Source of the DNA: JBEKIK01 sp050013075
Lineage (GTDB): Bacteria > Planctomycetota > Planctomycetia > Pirellulales > Thermoguttaceae
Direction of reading: 5' to 3'
Length of the DNA: 34,871 bases
Assembly (NCBI GenBank): GCA_050013075.1
Contig: JBEKFZ010000041.1
Location: 1 to 34,871, forward strand
The position numbers and the translations under genes were made by a program. Under the pieces are notes generated by a model that did not search any database, had not been told where the DNA came from, and saw nothing but the letters and a program-made list of their open reading frames with translations. How positions within the stretch are numbered: position 1 is the stretch's first letter; each line of letters starts with the position of its first letter. This document shows, piece after piece, positions 22,767 through 29,542 of this stretch.

Positions 22767-24009
22767 GCGGATTCTCTTTGTAGCCCCCGATGGCAAACGA
22801 AAAACCATACGGCTTGGCAAGGTTTCCGAAAAAGCGGCAATGGCCGTCAAGCTAAAGGTGGAACCACTGGTTACGGCGGCGATGCTAAAACGCCCGCCCG
22901 ACGATGAAACAACACGTTGGGTTACAAGCCTTGATGCCGGCATGGCCGACAAGTTGGCGGCGGTGGGGCTGATACCCAAACGGGCATCGACGATATTAGG
23001 GGATTTTATAAAGAGTTACATTCAATCGCGAACCGATACCAAGCCCTTAACTCACAAGAAATATAAAACCACCCAACAATATCTTGTTGATTATTTTAGT
23101 TATAGTAAGCCCCTAGCGGAAATAACCCAGGGCGACGCCGACCAATGGCGGTTACATTTACTCCAAGGGCGAGCGGAAAACACGGTACGTAAGCATCTAT
23201 CAATTGCAAAACAGTATTTCAGGGCGGCACAAAGGCAACGGCTGATAACCGAAAATCCGTTTGCCGACCAAAAGGCAACCGTCCAACGAAACGAAAAGCG
23301 AGATTACTTTATTACCCGCGAAGAAACCCGAAAGGTTTTGGATGCTTGCCCCGATGCCCAATGGCGGCTGTTATTCGCTTTAAGCCGCTACGCTGGCCTA
23401 CGGTGCCCTTCCGAACATCTTGGCCTACGCTGGGGTGACGTGGATTGGGCACGCAACAGAATCGTTATACACTCGCCTAAAACAGAACATCATACGGGAG
23501 GGGAAAGCCGAGTGATTCCACTTTTCCCCGAGTTGCGGCCATACTTGGAAGATGTTTTTGAGCAAGCCGAGCCGGGCACAGAGTTTGTAATCACCCGCTA
23601 TCGGGAAAGCAACGTCAACCTAAGAACCCAGCTAATCAGAATCATCCATCGGGCTTGCCTATCGCCCTGGCCTAAACTATTTCAAAATCTGAGGGCGAGC
23701 CGGGCAACGGAGTTAGTGCAATCCTTCCCGAGCTACGTTGCGGCGGCATGGTTGGGACATTGTGAAGCGATAGCCGAAAAGCATTATTGGCAAGTGACGG
23801 ATGCACACTTTGAAAGGGCGATTAAAGCGGCACGAAATCCGGCACAGTCAGATGCTTCCAGTGGTTGCCAGAGCTTGCCGGTCAAAAATGGCGATTTTCC
23901 TAACTTCCAAAATGGCAATGAATTACACCCTATGTCAACCACTGGCAATATAATGAATAAATGTATAGTAGCGGCGGTAGGAGTCGAACCTACGACACGC
24001 GGATTATGA
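22732..24009 (+). CDS. tyrosine recombinase integrase (425 aa in the integrated state)
   Basis: Catalyses site-specific recombination between the element and tRNA-Met. The N-terminal arm and core-binding regions (about 85-180) precede the catalytic domain. Active-site residues in order: Arg224 (AGLRCPSEHL), Lys250, the box II segment QNLRASR with Arg321 and Gln in place of the usual His, His343 (WLGH) and nucleophile Tyr352 (EKHYWQVTD). The Gln is normal for planctomycete integrases as I recall. ATG 22732 has AAAGGTGG upstream; earlier in-frame codons overlap the regulator. From V413 on, the codons are the att core and tRNA (VAAVGVEPTTRGL), so the C-terminus is host-derived in the integrated form. 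Confidence 0.93.
   Translation: MASIGHDPGGFKRILFVAPDGKRKTIRLGKVSEKAAMAVKLKVEPLVTAAMLKRPPDDETTRWVTSLDAGMADKLAAVGLIPKRASTILGDFIKSYIQSRTDTKPLTHKKYKTTQQYLVDYFSYSKPLAEITQGDADQWRLHLLQGRAENTVRKHLSIAKQYFRAAQRQRLITENPFADQKATVQRNEKRDYFITREETRKVLDACPDAQWRLLFALSRYAGLRCPSEHLGLRWGDVDWARNRIVIHSPKTEHHTGGESRVIPLFPELRPYLEDVFEQAEPGTEFVITRYRESNVNLRTQLIRIIHRACLSPWPKLFQNLRASRATELVQSFPSYVAAAWLGHCEAIAEKHYWQVTDAHFERAIKAARNPAQSDASSGCQSLPVKNGDFPNFQNGNELHPMSTTGNIMNKCIVAAVGVEPTTRGL
23827..23849. repeat. 23-bp direct repeat, right copy (candidate integrase arm site)
   Basis: Identical to 15096-15118. It starts 140 bp before the right att repeat, inside the integrase gene. In the circular form the two copies would flank the attP core, 140 bp on one side and 65 bp on the other, in the same orientation. 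Confidence 0.65.
23967..23990. repeat. attR: att core in the tRNA-Met 3' end
   Basis: The 24-bp partner of 15031-15054. It covers the T-arm and acceptor 3' side of the intact tRNA gene, and codons 413 onward of the integrase. Confidence 0.85.
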
Positions 24010-24042
24010 TTCCGCTGCTCTAACCAACTGAGCTACGCCGCC
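23969..24042 (-). tRNA. tRNA-Met (CAT)
   Basis: A 74-nt cloverleaf without an encoded CCA. Acceptor GGCGGCG pairs with CGCCGCT (G1-U72 wobble), D-arm GCTC/GAGC, anticodon stem GCGGA/TCCGC with loop ATCATAA (anticodon CAT), T-arm GTAGG/CCTAC. The body resembles elongator Met; tRNA-Ile2 with a modified C34 is an alternative. It is the integration site of the element and remains intact. Confidence 0.93.
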
Positions 24043-24267
24043 AAGACGTGATATTATCGTTTTTCCCCCCCATGAATTATAAAACTTAATATAAACAACA
24101 TACCATAGACAATTCCGCTGACAAGCCCGTCAAGGTGAGGTGCTAACGTATATAACCCATTAGGGATACTAAATATAACTGGGTCATGGAAATACCGGCT
24201 AATGCACTGCTGTGCGGCGGGGCTATGAATTGAGTTAAAAGTGCCGGGATAGTTTTAGAAGGAGGCA
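24043..24267. other. intergenic region after the tRNA
   Basis: 225 bp, moderately AT-rich, with no open frame or hairpin I can support. It should contain the tRNA-Met promoter and any terminator of the methyltransferase gene. Confidence 0.4.
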
Positions 24268-25296
24268 TTAGCGCCGTTTTTTCGCAACTAAGGTCGTTGA
24301 ATCAGGGAATCCAAGGAAGGTTGTATTGTTTTTCCAATGCAACACGTCGCAGCCGGCCTTATGCAGCAACTTCCGCAATCGAAACAATGTCGCAAAAATT
24401 TCCTTGGCTGCCAATCTGTGTTGGGGTTGAAACTGAAAACCAGTAAGCGCAGCAACACAGCCCCAACCCAATTTATATAAATTCGCAGCCACGCGCCGTA
24501 TGCTCCGAGCCTTACTTAAGAGTCTCAAGTAATACCCTACGTTCATTACACGAAAAGATAACATGCCTCCCGGCTCCAGTACGCGAACTGCTTCTCTTAC
24601 GGCATGTTTTTGGTGTATGTAGTTCAGTGCAACCCGGGAAAGGATGTGCGTGAAGCGGTTCTCGGCAAAGGGTATGGCTTCACCCGACGCACATACAAAA
24701 TCGACCGGATTTGTGCCGAGGCGAGGCTGCATGCGATATCCCCAGGCCATGGATTCAATGTCATGATCGATGCCTACGCACTCGGCCAGCCCGAAACGCT
24801 GAAGCCTGAAAAGCGTTTGCCCGGCTCCACAGCCGACATCAAGGAGCCTGGAGTCGTTTCCAAACTCCATGTACTCCGCGAGATCGCATGCTTCCTCAGG
24901 ATCGGATTGCCTATTGTATTCCCTAAGATGGTAGGCCAGTTTTGCTCCAAGTTTAGTTAGTTTCCCATGGGAATCGGCCAATCCCTTGGCCTGTAATTCA
25001 GTCACGAGGTTTGGCGCCACGTAATCACCGGCCTCAATAATAGGCAATACAGCGGCGGCTAGATCAACAAAGGAATCGCTCCATCCTAGAATTTCCACGC
25101 CATGGCGTCCATCAACACCAATGAAGTCGGGAATACGACCTCCCCATAAGACAACCGAATTAGGCAAGGAGGCTACGCATGTGTTTTCCGTCGATGTTTG
25201 AAGTGTCTTATGTTTTATGGCAGGCTGAATTAAACCCTTCGGCAAGCCCGACCGGGAACTCGCAAGATCAATTACAACTCTGTCGCAGTTTTCCAT
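24268..25296 (-). CDS. class I SAM-dependent methyltransferase with N-terminal winged-helix-like domain (342 aa)
   Basis: The C-terminal 200 residues are a Rossmann-type methyltransferase: motif I LLDVGCGAGQTL (about 152-163), CVGIDHD acidic loop (about 173-179), an ASGEAIPF region and VLEPGGMLSFRV. The N-terminal 140 residues are not part of the methyltransferase core; DLAAAVLPIIEAG and NLVTELQAKGLAD look like a winged helix such as those that recognise peptides or partner proteins. The substrate is unknown. It is divergent from the DUF3467-like gene and near a 60-residue gene, so peptide or protein methylation is conceivable but unproven. GGGAG seven bases upstream supports the start. Confidence 0.85.
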   Translation of the reverse strand: MENCDRVVIDLASSRSGLPKGLIQPAIKHKTLQTSTENTCVASLPNSVVLWGGRIPDFIGVDGRHGVEILGWSDSFVDLAAAVLPIIEAGDYVAPNLVTELQAKGLADSHGKLTKLGAKLAYHLREYNRQSDPEEACDLAEYMEFGNDSRLLDVGCGAGQTLFRLQRFGLAECVGIDHDIESMAWGYRMQPRLGTNPVDFVCASGEAIPFAENRFTHILSRVALNYIHQKHAVREAVRVLEPGGMLSFRVMNVGYYLRLLSKARSIRRVAANLYKLGWGCVAALTGFQFQPQHRLAAKEIFATLFRLRKLLHKAGCDVLHWKNNTTFLGFPDSTTLVAKKRR

Positions 25297-25520
25297 TCGT
25301 ATCTCCCACCCCCACCAGCACTCGTGTCCGTGAGAATATGCTTATTCATAGTCTCGAGGTTTGCCGGCTCAAACCAGGAGAAATGCAATCTCCCGCGCGG
25401 ATAATAGCCAACCCTCTATTAGTTGTCAACATAAGCCAAGATTTGGTAGTGGTACAATTTGGCCGAAATACCCAAGAAGTAAAGACAAAAATAAGAACAT
25501 CCCCCCGAATAGCTATGCCC

Positions 25521-25550
25521 TTGACAGGAAGCGAAGAATTTGACTAAACT
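25521..25550 (+). promoter_or_regulatory. sigma70-type promoter of the DUF3467-like gene
   Basis: TTGACA at 25521-25526 and TAAACT at 25545-25550 with an 18-bp spacer, about 43 bp before the ATG. The rest of 25297-25592 holds no gene. Confidence 0.45.
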
Positions 25551-25592
25551 ATACGTCTCTCTCAGATTCCCAAGCCAAAGGGAGGCAGTAAT

Positions 25593-25871
25593 ATGGAATC
25601 GGAATTAGTAGACGTGTATTGCGACTCAGCACAAATCCTGCTTGGCCCGTTTGACTTACTCTTGTATTTATCGCAAAGACCGTCGATACCCGGCTCAACG
25701 ATGCCGCCGAAGATGGTTGGATGTGTTAGAATGAGTTTGGAACATGCAAAAGTGCTGACTATTATGTTGCGGAAGGTACTGAAGCAGCATGAAGAAATCC
25801 AGGGATCACCAATCAATATTATACCGCAAGTTTACCAACAATTAGGACTTAGCCCTCAAGAAGATTGGTAA
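25593..25871 (+). CDS. DUF3467-like protein (92 aa)
   Basis: The sequence order matches the small DUF3467 family: an N-terminal strand rich in hydrophobics (QILLGPFDLLLYLSQRP), then MVGCVRMSLEHAKVLTIMLRK and a helical continuation with Glu/Gln (KVLKQHEEIQG). Members are small, probably soluble alpha/beta proteins of unknown function, often near regulatory or encapsulation genes. AGGGAGG precedes the ATG. The next gene starts 11 bp after its stop, with its own AAAGGAGG. Confidence 0.62.
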   Translation: MESELVDVYCDSAQILLGPFDLLLYLSQRPSIPGSTMPPKMVGCVRMSLEHAKVLTIMLRKVLKQHEEIQGSPINIIPQVYQQLGLSPQEDW

Positions 25872-25882
25872 AGGAGGCAAAC

Positions 25883-26065
25883 ATGAATAATACACCACCG
25901 CTCACTTCTACGGTGGAAATAGGTAAACCTTTTTTGGTAGCCCAAACCCCACAAGTAGAACCTGTTGTGTTTACTCAGGTTGATTTTATCAAAACATTAG
26001 AGAGAGTCAGAAGGAAACAGGGAAAACCGTCTATCAAACCAGACCAGGAAAAGCCTGCGGCATAA
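25883..26065 (+). CDS. small protein (60 aa), possible partner of the DUF3467-like protein
   Basis: Unrecognised. The N-terminal half is Thr/Pro/Val-rich with no Cys or Gly cluster (TSTVEIGKPFLVAQTPQVEP), followed by VVFTQVDFIKTLERVRRKQG and a basic tail. AAAGGAGG at ideal spacing before the ATG at 25883 makes translation likely. The position and strong ribosome site suggest a two-gene unit with the DUF3467-like gene. A peptide substrate for the divergent methyltransferase is a possibility; a toxin-antitoxin-type role is another. I cannot choose between them. Confidence 0.5.
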   Translation: MNNTPPLTSTVEIGKPFLVAQTPQVEPVVFTQVDFIKTLERVRRKQGKPSIKPDQEKPAA

Positions 26066-26077
26066 GTTACCTAAACT

Positions 26078-27004
26078 CTAGGTGGCCATCGCATACCCGC
26101 CACTCATAACCGCATCGTACAACTCCTTGAAACTCCACAGACTATCGACCACGCCTGCCATCATTGCGGCCGGTAGTCGGTTCCGGCCCTCTTCCGGTTC
26201 TCGGGTTCGCCAGCAGAAATTGTAGTAGGCAAGGAACATTGCACAAGCGGCTTCTAAGTTTTCCAGCTTCTTACTGAACCCCAGAGATAAGCGGGTGAAT
26301 CGTTTCATCAACGTGCGGATCGTGAGATTGTGCCGTTCGACGTGAGAAGTACATATCGTTCGTTCTTCGCTCTCGTTTATCCCAAATATTCCCTTGCGTT
26401 CTGTGCCGACCATTTCTGGCGGACCGTATCGGCCAGGCTGTTCGATGTTACGATAGTCCTTGGTGATTTGTCCATACTTGGCATAGGGACCGAAAGCTAA
26501 ATCGACCGCTTCGGGATAAGCCGGGAAACCGTCTGTGCTGATTTGAGTAATATAAATATACCCATGGCTCTGATAGTTATGGTCATCGCTATCATGGGGT
26601 TTGGGCATTACCAGCCGCCGAGAGAGGTCTACCATTAACTTACGGGCATTATCCGCCGACCGCTTCCCGACAATAAAGCTAGCAACCAACTTGGTTTCCT
26701 TATCCAAGGCGGTCCAAAGATAAATGTCCCCAATATCGTGCCGTTCGCTCTTTTCTTCCAGCGTCAATCGGCCCTGTTTTTTCTCAACAAACGTCCAGAT
26801 TTCATCCACTTCCACGTGTTCAAGGGATAGGTTGCGAAGTTGTACGTCCATAAATTTCTTACAGGCATTGCCGAAAGTGACCAATAGCTTTTGAATCGTG
26901 GTCCGATGTACGCCAGTTAATCGGGTGGTAGAGCGGAGGGTATTTCCCTCGACTAAATGATGCAAAACTTCAATTTGCTTTTCGCGGAGGAGTACGTTAC
27001 ACAT
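26078..27004 (-). CDS. IS1-type DDE transposase (308 aa)
   Basis: The N-terminal helix-turn-helix (STTRLTGVHRTTIQKLLVTF) is followed by the IS1-type DDE region: EVDEIWTFVEKKQG (first Asp), TALDKETK and STDGFPAYP (second Asp), and a C-terminal segment HVERHNLTIRTLMKRFTRLS typical of IS1 transposases (Glu). ATG 27004 has AAAGGTGG upstream; the frame also opens at 27022. It appears full length and intact. No matching terminal inverted repeats or target duplication could be found, so it may be an orphan copy. Confidence 0.85.
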   Translation of the reverse strand: MCNVLLREKQIEVLHHLVEGNTLRSTTRLTGVHRTTIQKLLVTFGNACKKFMDVQLRNLSLEHVEVDEIWTFVEKKQGRLTLEEKSERHDIGDIYLWTALDKETKLVASFIVGKRSADNARKLMVDLSRRLVMPKPHDSDDHNYQSHGYIYITQISTDGFPAYPEAVDLAFGPYAKYGQITKDYRNIEQPGRYGPPEMVGTERKGIFGINESEERTICTSHVERHNLTIRTLMKRFTRLSLGFSKKLENLEAACAMFLAYYNFCWRTREPEEGRNRLPAAMMAGVVDSLWSFKELYDAVMSGGYAMAT

Positions 27005-27031
27005 AGCTAATCCACCTTTCATTTTTTGGCA

Positions 27032-27073
27032 GGTTAGCTAGAATTGAGTTACCGAGTCACTTCTGAGCTAACC
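27032..27073. promoter_or_regulatory. 8-bp inverted repeat upstream of the transposase gene
   Basis: GGTTAGCT at 27032-27039 and AGCTAACC at 27066-27073 flank 26 bp. They could be operator half-sites or degenerate insertion-sequence ends. Confidence 0.35.
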
Positions 27074-27089
27074 GCTTGGTTGTGATTGG

Positions 27090-27126
27090 CCCCGGTTCCG
27101 TTTCAGCGGTTCCGGGGTTTTCTTTA
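27090..27126 (+). terminator. candidate intrinsic terminator
   Basis: CCCCGG (27090-27095) pairs with CCGGGG (27112-27117), with partial further pairing inside, and is followed on the plus strand by TTTTCTTT. No plus-strand gene ends just before it. Confidence 0.4.
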
Positions 27127-27137
27127 ACTACTATTAT

Positions 27138-27158
27138 TGTAGCTATATTGTAGCTACA
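27138..27158. promoter_or_regulatory. second operator-like palindrome (GTAGCTA / TAGCTAC)
   Basis: A 21-bp inverted repeat with a 5-bp centre, upstream of the ribbon-helix-helix promoter. It shares the GCTATA-like half with the operator at 27209-27225. Confidence 0.45.
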
Positions 27159-27190
27159 GTCAATAGGTAAAATAAATTATTTTTTTGAGA

Positions 27191-27225
27191 TTGACAAAGA
27201 TTATTATGTGGCTATAATATAGCCA
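27191..27225 (+). promoter_or_regulatory. consensus promoter overlapped by a 17-bp operator
   Basis: TTGACA (27191-27196) and TATAAT (27213-27218) have a 16-bp spacer. A perfect palindrome TGGCTATA-A-TATAGCCA (27209-27225) covers the -10. The ATG starts at 27225, 7 bp after the -10, so the transcript would be leaderless. Confidence 0.75.
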
Positions 27226-27401
27226 TGCCTAAAGGAAGAATACCCAAAAAACCAGAGGAAAAGCGTACTAATATACTACGAATTCGGCTTACTGACGCCG
27301 AACGGAGTAAATTAGACGTTTATGCCTCTAATAGCGGGGTAGAAACTTCCACTTGGGCAAGGATGGAATTGCTTAAATTAACAAAAAAGTCACTTAAATA
27401 A
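27225..27401 (+). CDS. ribbon-helix-helix DNA-binding protein (58 aa)
   Basis: A small Arc/CopG-type protein. A basic N-terminal tail (MPKGRIPKKPEEKR) precedes a beta strand and two helices, RIRLTDAERSKLDVYASNSG and TSTWARMELLKL. Such dimers bind palindromic operators and usually repress their own gene, often as an antitoxin or copy-number regulator. A promoter of near-perfect consensus with a palindrome across its -10 directly precedes the start. No partner gene follows in the same direction, so a solitary autoregulator or antitoxin relic is plausible. Confidence 0.72.
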   Translation: MPKGRIPKKPEEKRTNILRIRLTDAERSKLDVYASNSGVETSTWARMELLKLTKKSLK

Positions 27402-27506
27402 GTGGTTTACAACTTGACGAAACTACTTGTGTCATTCATAATTGCGCGCAGAAACACCATGGCCGCAATGCTGTGGTTTTTCGCAGCGGGATACAGGCAA
27501 AATAAA

Positions 27507-27580
27507 CACCCCGGGCGGGAATCGAACTCGCACATGAGGCTTCGGAAAAACCTTGCTCTATCCAATTGAGCTACCGGGGC
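27507..27580 (-). tRNA. atypical tRNA, Arg-like body with apparent TCC anticodon
   Basis: A 74-nt cloverleaf: acceptor GCCCCGG/CCGGGGT (G-U first pair), D-arm GCTC/GAGC with loop AATTGGATA, anticodon stem AGGTT/AGCCT (one U-G) with loop TTTCCGA, T-arm GCGAG/CCCGC with an A-C mismatch. Geometry gives anticodon TCC (Gly), but the D-arm looks like tRNA-Arg, and CCG (Arg) overlaps by one base. It may be an altered or decaying tRNA. No CCA is encoded. Confidence 0.65.
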
Positions 27581-27603
27581 TTTTGCCAACCGCACAAGAC
27601 AAT

Positions 27604-27648
27604 GACCCCGTCCGAAATTACTACTTTCGGCGGGGTCGTTTTATTTTA
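27604..27648. terminator. strong hairpin terminator
   Basis: GACCCCG-T-CCGAAA (27604-27617) pairs with TTTCGG-CGGGGTC (27625-27637) with one bulge, followed on the plus strand by GTTTTATTTTA. It lies just upstream of the tRNA and could also end transcripts of the minus-strand gene at 27685. Confidence 0.6.
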
Positions 27649-27684
27649 TGTCTATATTGAGCCTCCTTTCCAAAAGAATCCTAT

Positions 27685-28032
27685 TTATTGGGCTTCATAC
27701 TTGTAGTGCATTACGCCATTGATCTCTTTCTTTAGAAATCTGCTCTGCAAAGCGGGGGCGCTTACCACGCCACGCACTTGACCACGTTTTAATTTGGTCT
27801 GGTCGGCTACCTCTTGAATTGATGCAAATTTTTCTCCAAAAGCTGCTAAAACTTTATTGCGAATCTTTCCTGTACCTTCCCGTGGTGAGCGTTTTTTTGG
27901 CGGGTTTTTAAGCTTTTTGCCATCGGGAAGCGTTTCCTCCAAGTATGATGTCATAGTCTTCAGGGCTTGGATTGCCTGAGCATGTTTTGCATCAATTAAA
28001 TGCCGCAACTGTTTTTCGATTGGACTTACCAT
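27685..28032 (-). CDS. hypothetical protein with winged-helix-like C-terminus (115 aa)
   Basis: A basic protein: a helical N-terminal half (IEKQLRHLIDAKHAQAIQAL), a Lys/Pro-rich linker (KKLKNPPKKRSPRE), and a C-terminal half that looks like a helix-turn-helix plus wing (IQEVADQTKLKRGQVRGVVS then FLKKEINGVMHYKY). DNA binding is inferred, not proven. GGAGAGG four bases before the ATG supports the start. It is monocistronic and followed by the strong hairpin. Confidence 0.7.
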   Translation of the reverse strand: MVSPIEKQLRHLIDAKHAQAIQALKTMTSYLEETLPDGKKLKNPPKKRSPREGTGKIRNKVLAAFGEKFASIQEVADQTKLKRGQVRGVVSAPALQSRFLKKEINGVMHYKYEAQ

Positions 28033-28208
28033 ACATCCTCTCCGATCGTTGTAAAAGTGGAATGTTATCTAAGTTTACGAATAGCTGAAGCAGTTGTCAA
28101 GTCATTTCGTCGGACAAAGATGGAATCAAAGATAGAATGAGAGAAAAACCACCCTAGAGCGGGGATGATTGCGATTGAAATTTGTATAGGCCCACTGTCA
28201 AAAACCGA

Positions 28209-28370
28209 TTAAACTAAAAGATTTTCCTGACAGGGGCGGCAAACTGTACCACTACCCAAGATTTGCAAGGCTATATCGTCGGCATAGACCAGGGCTTCGA
28301 CTGGCTTTCGTGAAAAAAACAAACGTCCGAACTCCTGTGTTGTAAAGGAGTTGGGTTCTTTTTCGGCCAT
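28209..28370 (-). CDS. possible small protein (53 aa)
   Basis: An open frame starting MAEKEPNSFTTQEFGRLFF and ending in a Cys pair (CRPCQE). There is no clear ribosome site at the ATG 28370, and the frame is also open upstream to a TTG at 28415. The residue mix is protein-like, so a small gene is possible. Confidence 0.35.
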   Translation of the reverse strand: MAEKEPNSFTTQEFGRLFFSRKPVEALVYADDIALQILGSGTVCRPCQENLLV

Positions 28371-28415
28371 CGCGTGAAAGGCGGGAAAACTCCTGTAATC
28401 ACGTGCTCTGATCAA

Positions 28416-28724
28416 CCAATTTAAGCTGTCAAAAGTGTTAAAATTTCTTTTTCCTTAAGGGAATTATTTAATTTTCTTTTTTTCGATAAGAATTTGTTTG
28501 GAAATTAAGATAAATCTATATACCATACACACATCCATTAATAAACCTTTTGGTTCACTCGGAACATGTAAAATCATACTAGTTGATATGGCGGGGGTTT
28601 GCCGACAAGAATTAAAATAGTTATTATCGACTTTTACAGGAAAATTGCCGTTAGTGACAATATGCAGAGTTCACTTCGGCGTGTGCCATAGCTAGCGCTT
28701 AACAACATCCGGGATGCGGAAACA
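28416..28724. other. AT-rich intergenic region
   Basis: 309 bp, strongly AT-rich, without open frames or strong inverted repeats. It presumably contains the promoter of the following regulator gene. Confidence 0.45.
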
Positions 28725-29354
28725 ATGGCTGAAGCAACGGTAAGTGCGGCGGGGCTAAAAATAGTAAAACTACTGGTGGGCAATCCACCCCATTCCGTCA
28801 CCGATTTGATTCAGGCTACGGGCGTTACCAGAACGGCCGTAACCGAGCAACTTCACGAACTGGTGACCGCTGGATTCGTGGAACAAAGTGCCGAACGTTT
28901 GCCCGGACGAGGCCGGCCAAGGTATCTATACAAGGCCACCAACGACGCTTTAGTGCTTCTTTTTTCCTCCAGTCAGAGGTTGGTGGTGCCCGCAATCTGG
29001 AAAGCCATCGACGAAATTGGCGGCGGCGAATTGAAGGGCAAGGTTCTAAAAAAGGTAAGCCGTACTCTGGCCGTACACTATAATAAAAAAATTACCGCCA
29101 AAAAACCCGATGATCGTCTCCGCCAGTTGATGGCAATTTTTATCGAAGAAGGCGGAATCCTGGAGGCCATGGAAGAAGACGGGCGACTGGTCGTGTACAA
29201 GCGCAGTTGCCCATTTATCAGCATGATCGACGACAACCGCACTATCTGCACCGTCGATCTCGATATGATGTCCCAGGTGGTGGGATGTCCCGTGCTGCGC
29301 ACCGCCTGCCGGCACGAGGGCGATCATTGCTGCAAAATCGAAATCCCAAAATAG
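28725..29354 (+). CDS. SufR/COG2345-like cysteine-rich HTH regulator (209 aa)
   Basis: A winged helix-turn-helix at residues 10-75 (SVTDLIQATGVTRTAVTEQL, HELVTAGFV, then GRGRPRYLYKAT) is followed by a helical domain and a C-terminal cysteine set: Cys162, Cys175, Cys188, Cys195, Cys202 and Cys203. The spacing C-X12-C-X12-C-X14-C nearly matches the Fe-S ligand pattern I recall for SufR, a repressor of iron-sulfur cluster genes. The same family (COG2345) also includes cysteine-rich regulators of unknown signal. No suf genes are in the window. A Fe-S or metal sensor is the best inference. Confidence 0.8.
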   Translation: MAEATVSAAGLKIVKLLVGNPPHSVTDLIQATGVTRTAVTEQLHELVTAGFVEQSAERLPGRGRPRYLYKATNDALVLLFSSSQRLVVPAIWKAIDEIGGGELKGKVLKKVSRTLAVHYNKKITAKKPDDRLRQLMAIFIEEGGILEAMEEDGRLVVYKRSCPFISMIDDNRTICTVDLDMMSQVVGCPVLRTACRHEGDHCCKIEIPK

Positions 29355-29411
29355 CGGAATTCACCGATTTAAACTACGCAGCCGCCTACCTCAAAACCAG
29401 TTTATCTTCTG

Positions 29412-29434
29412 GTTCCCACGCTCTGCGTGGGAAC
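29412..29434. repeat. palindromic intergenic repeat
   Basis: A perfect 10-bp hairpin, GTTCCCACGC-TCT-GCGTGGGAAC. From memory this is one of the common dispersed palindromes in several bacterial phyla. It lies in the 188-bp gap before the membrane coiled-coil gene and could also end the regulator transcript. Confidence 0.75.
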
Positions 29435-29542
29435 TAGGGATGGGTCGCCCATGCACCTACCAAAAAACGCGGTGTTGTGATATAATTACCGCGAATCCCG
29501 AGGGTATGATTTTGGGTTTATGGATTTCAAAGGGGTATCCGT

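Larger units (their letters stand above)
15031..23990. mobile_element. 9-kb integrative element in tRNA-Met
   Basis: Bounded by direct repeats of the tRNA-Met 3' end (15031-15054 and 23967-23990; 23 of 24 bases identical). It encodes an integrase next to the intact tRNA, an excisionase-like HTH protein, a Cro/CI-like regulator, a primase/SF3-helicase and a run of small unknown genes, nearly all on the plus strand with tight or overlapping spacing. No capsid, terminase, relaxase or type IV secretion gene is visible. It is therefore a replicating integrative element of unknown transfer mode: a phage-satellite, a mobilisable element moved in trans, or an integrated plasmid. Confidence 0.88.

Noticed and set aside
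25865..25882. Upstream start for the 60-residue protein
   Set aside because: AAAGGAGG lies within the proposed extra codons and fits the ATG at 25883.
25883..26065. RiPP precursor peptide
   Set aside because: No Cys, Gly-rich core or leader motif; only position relative to the methyltransferase suggests it.
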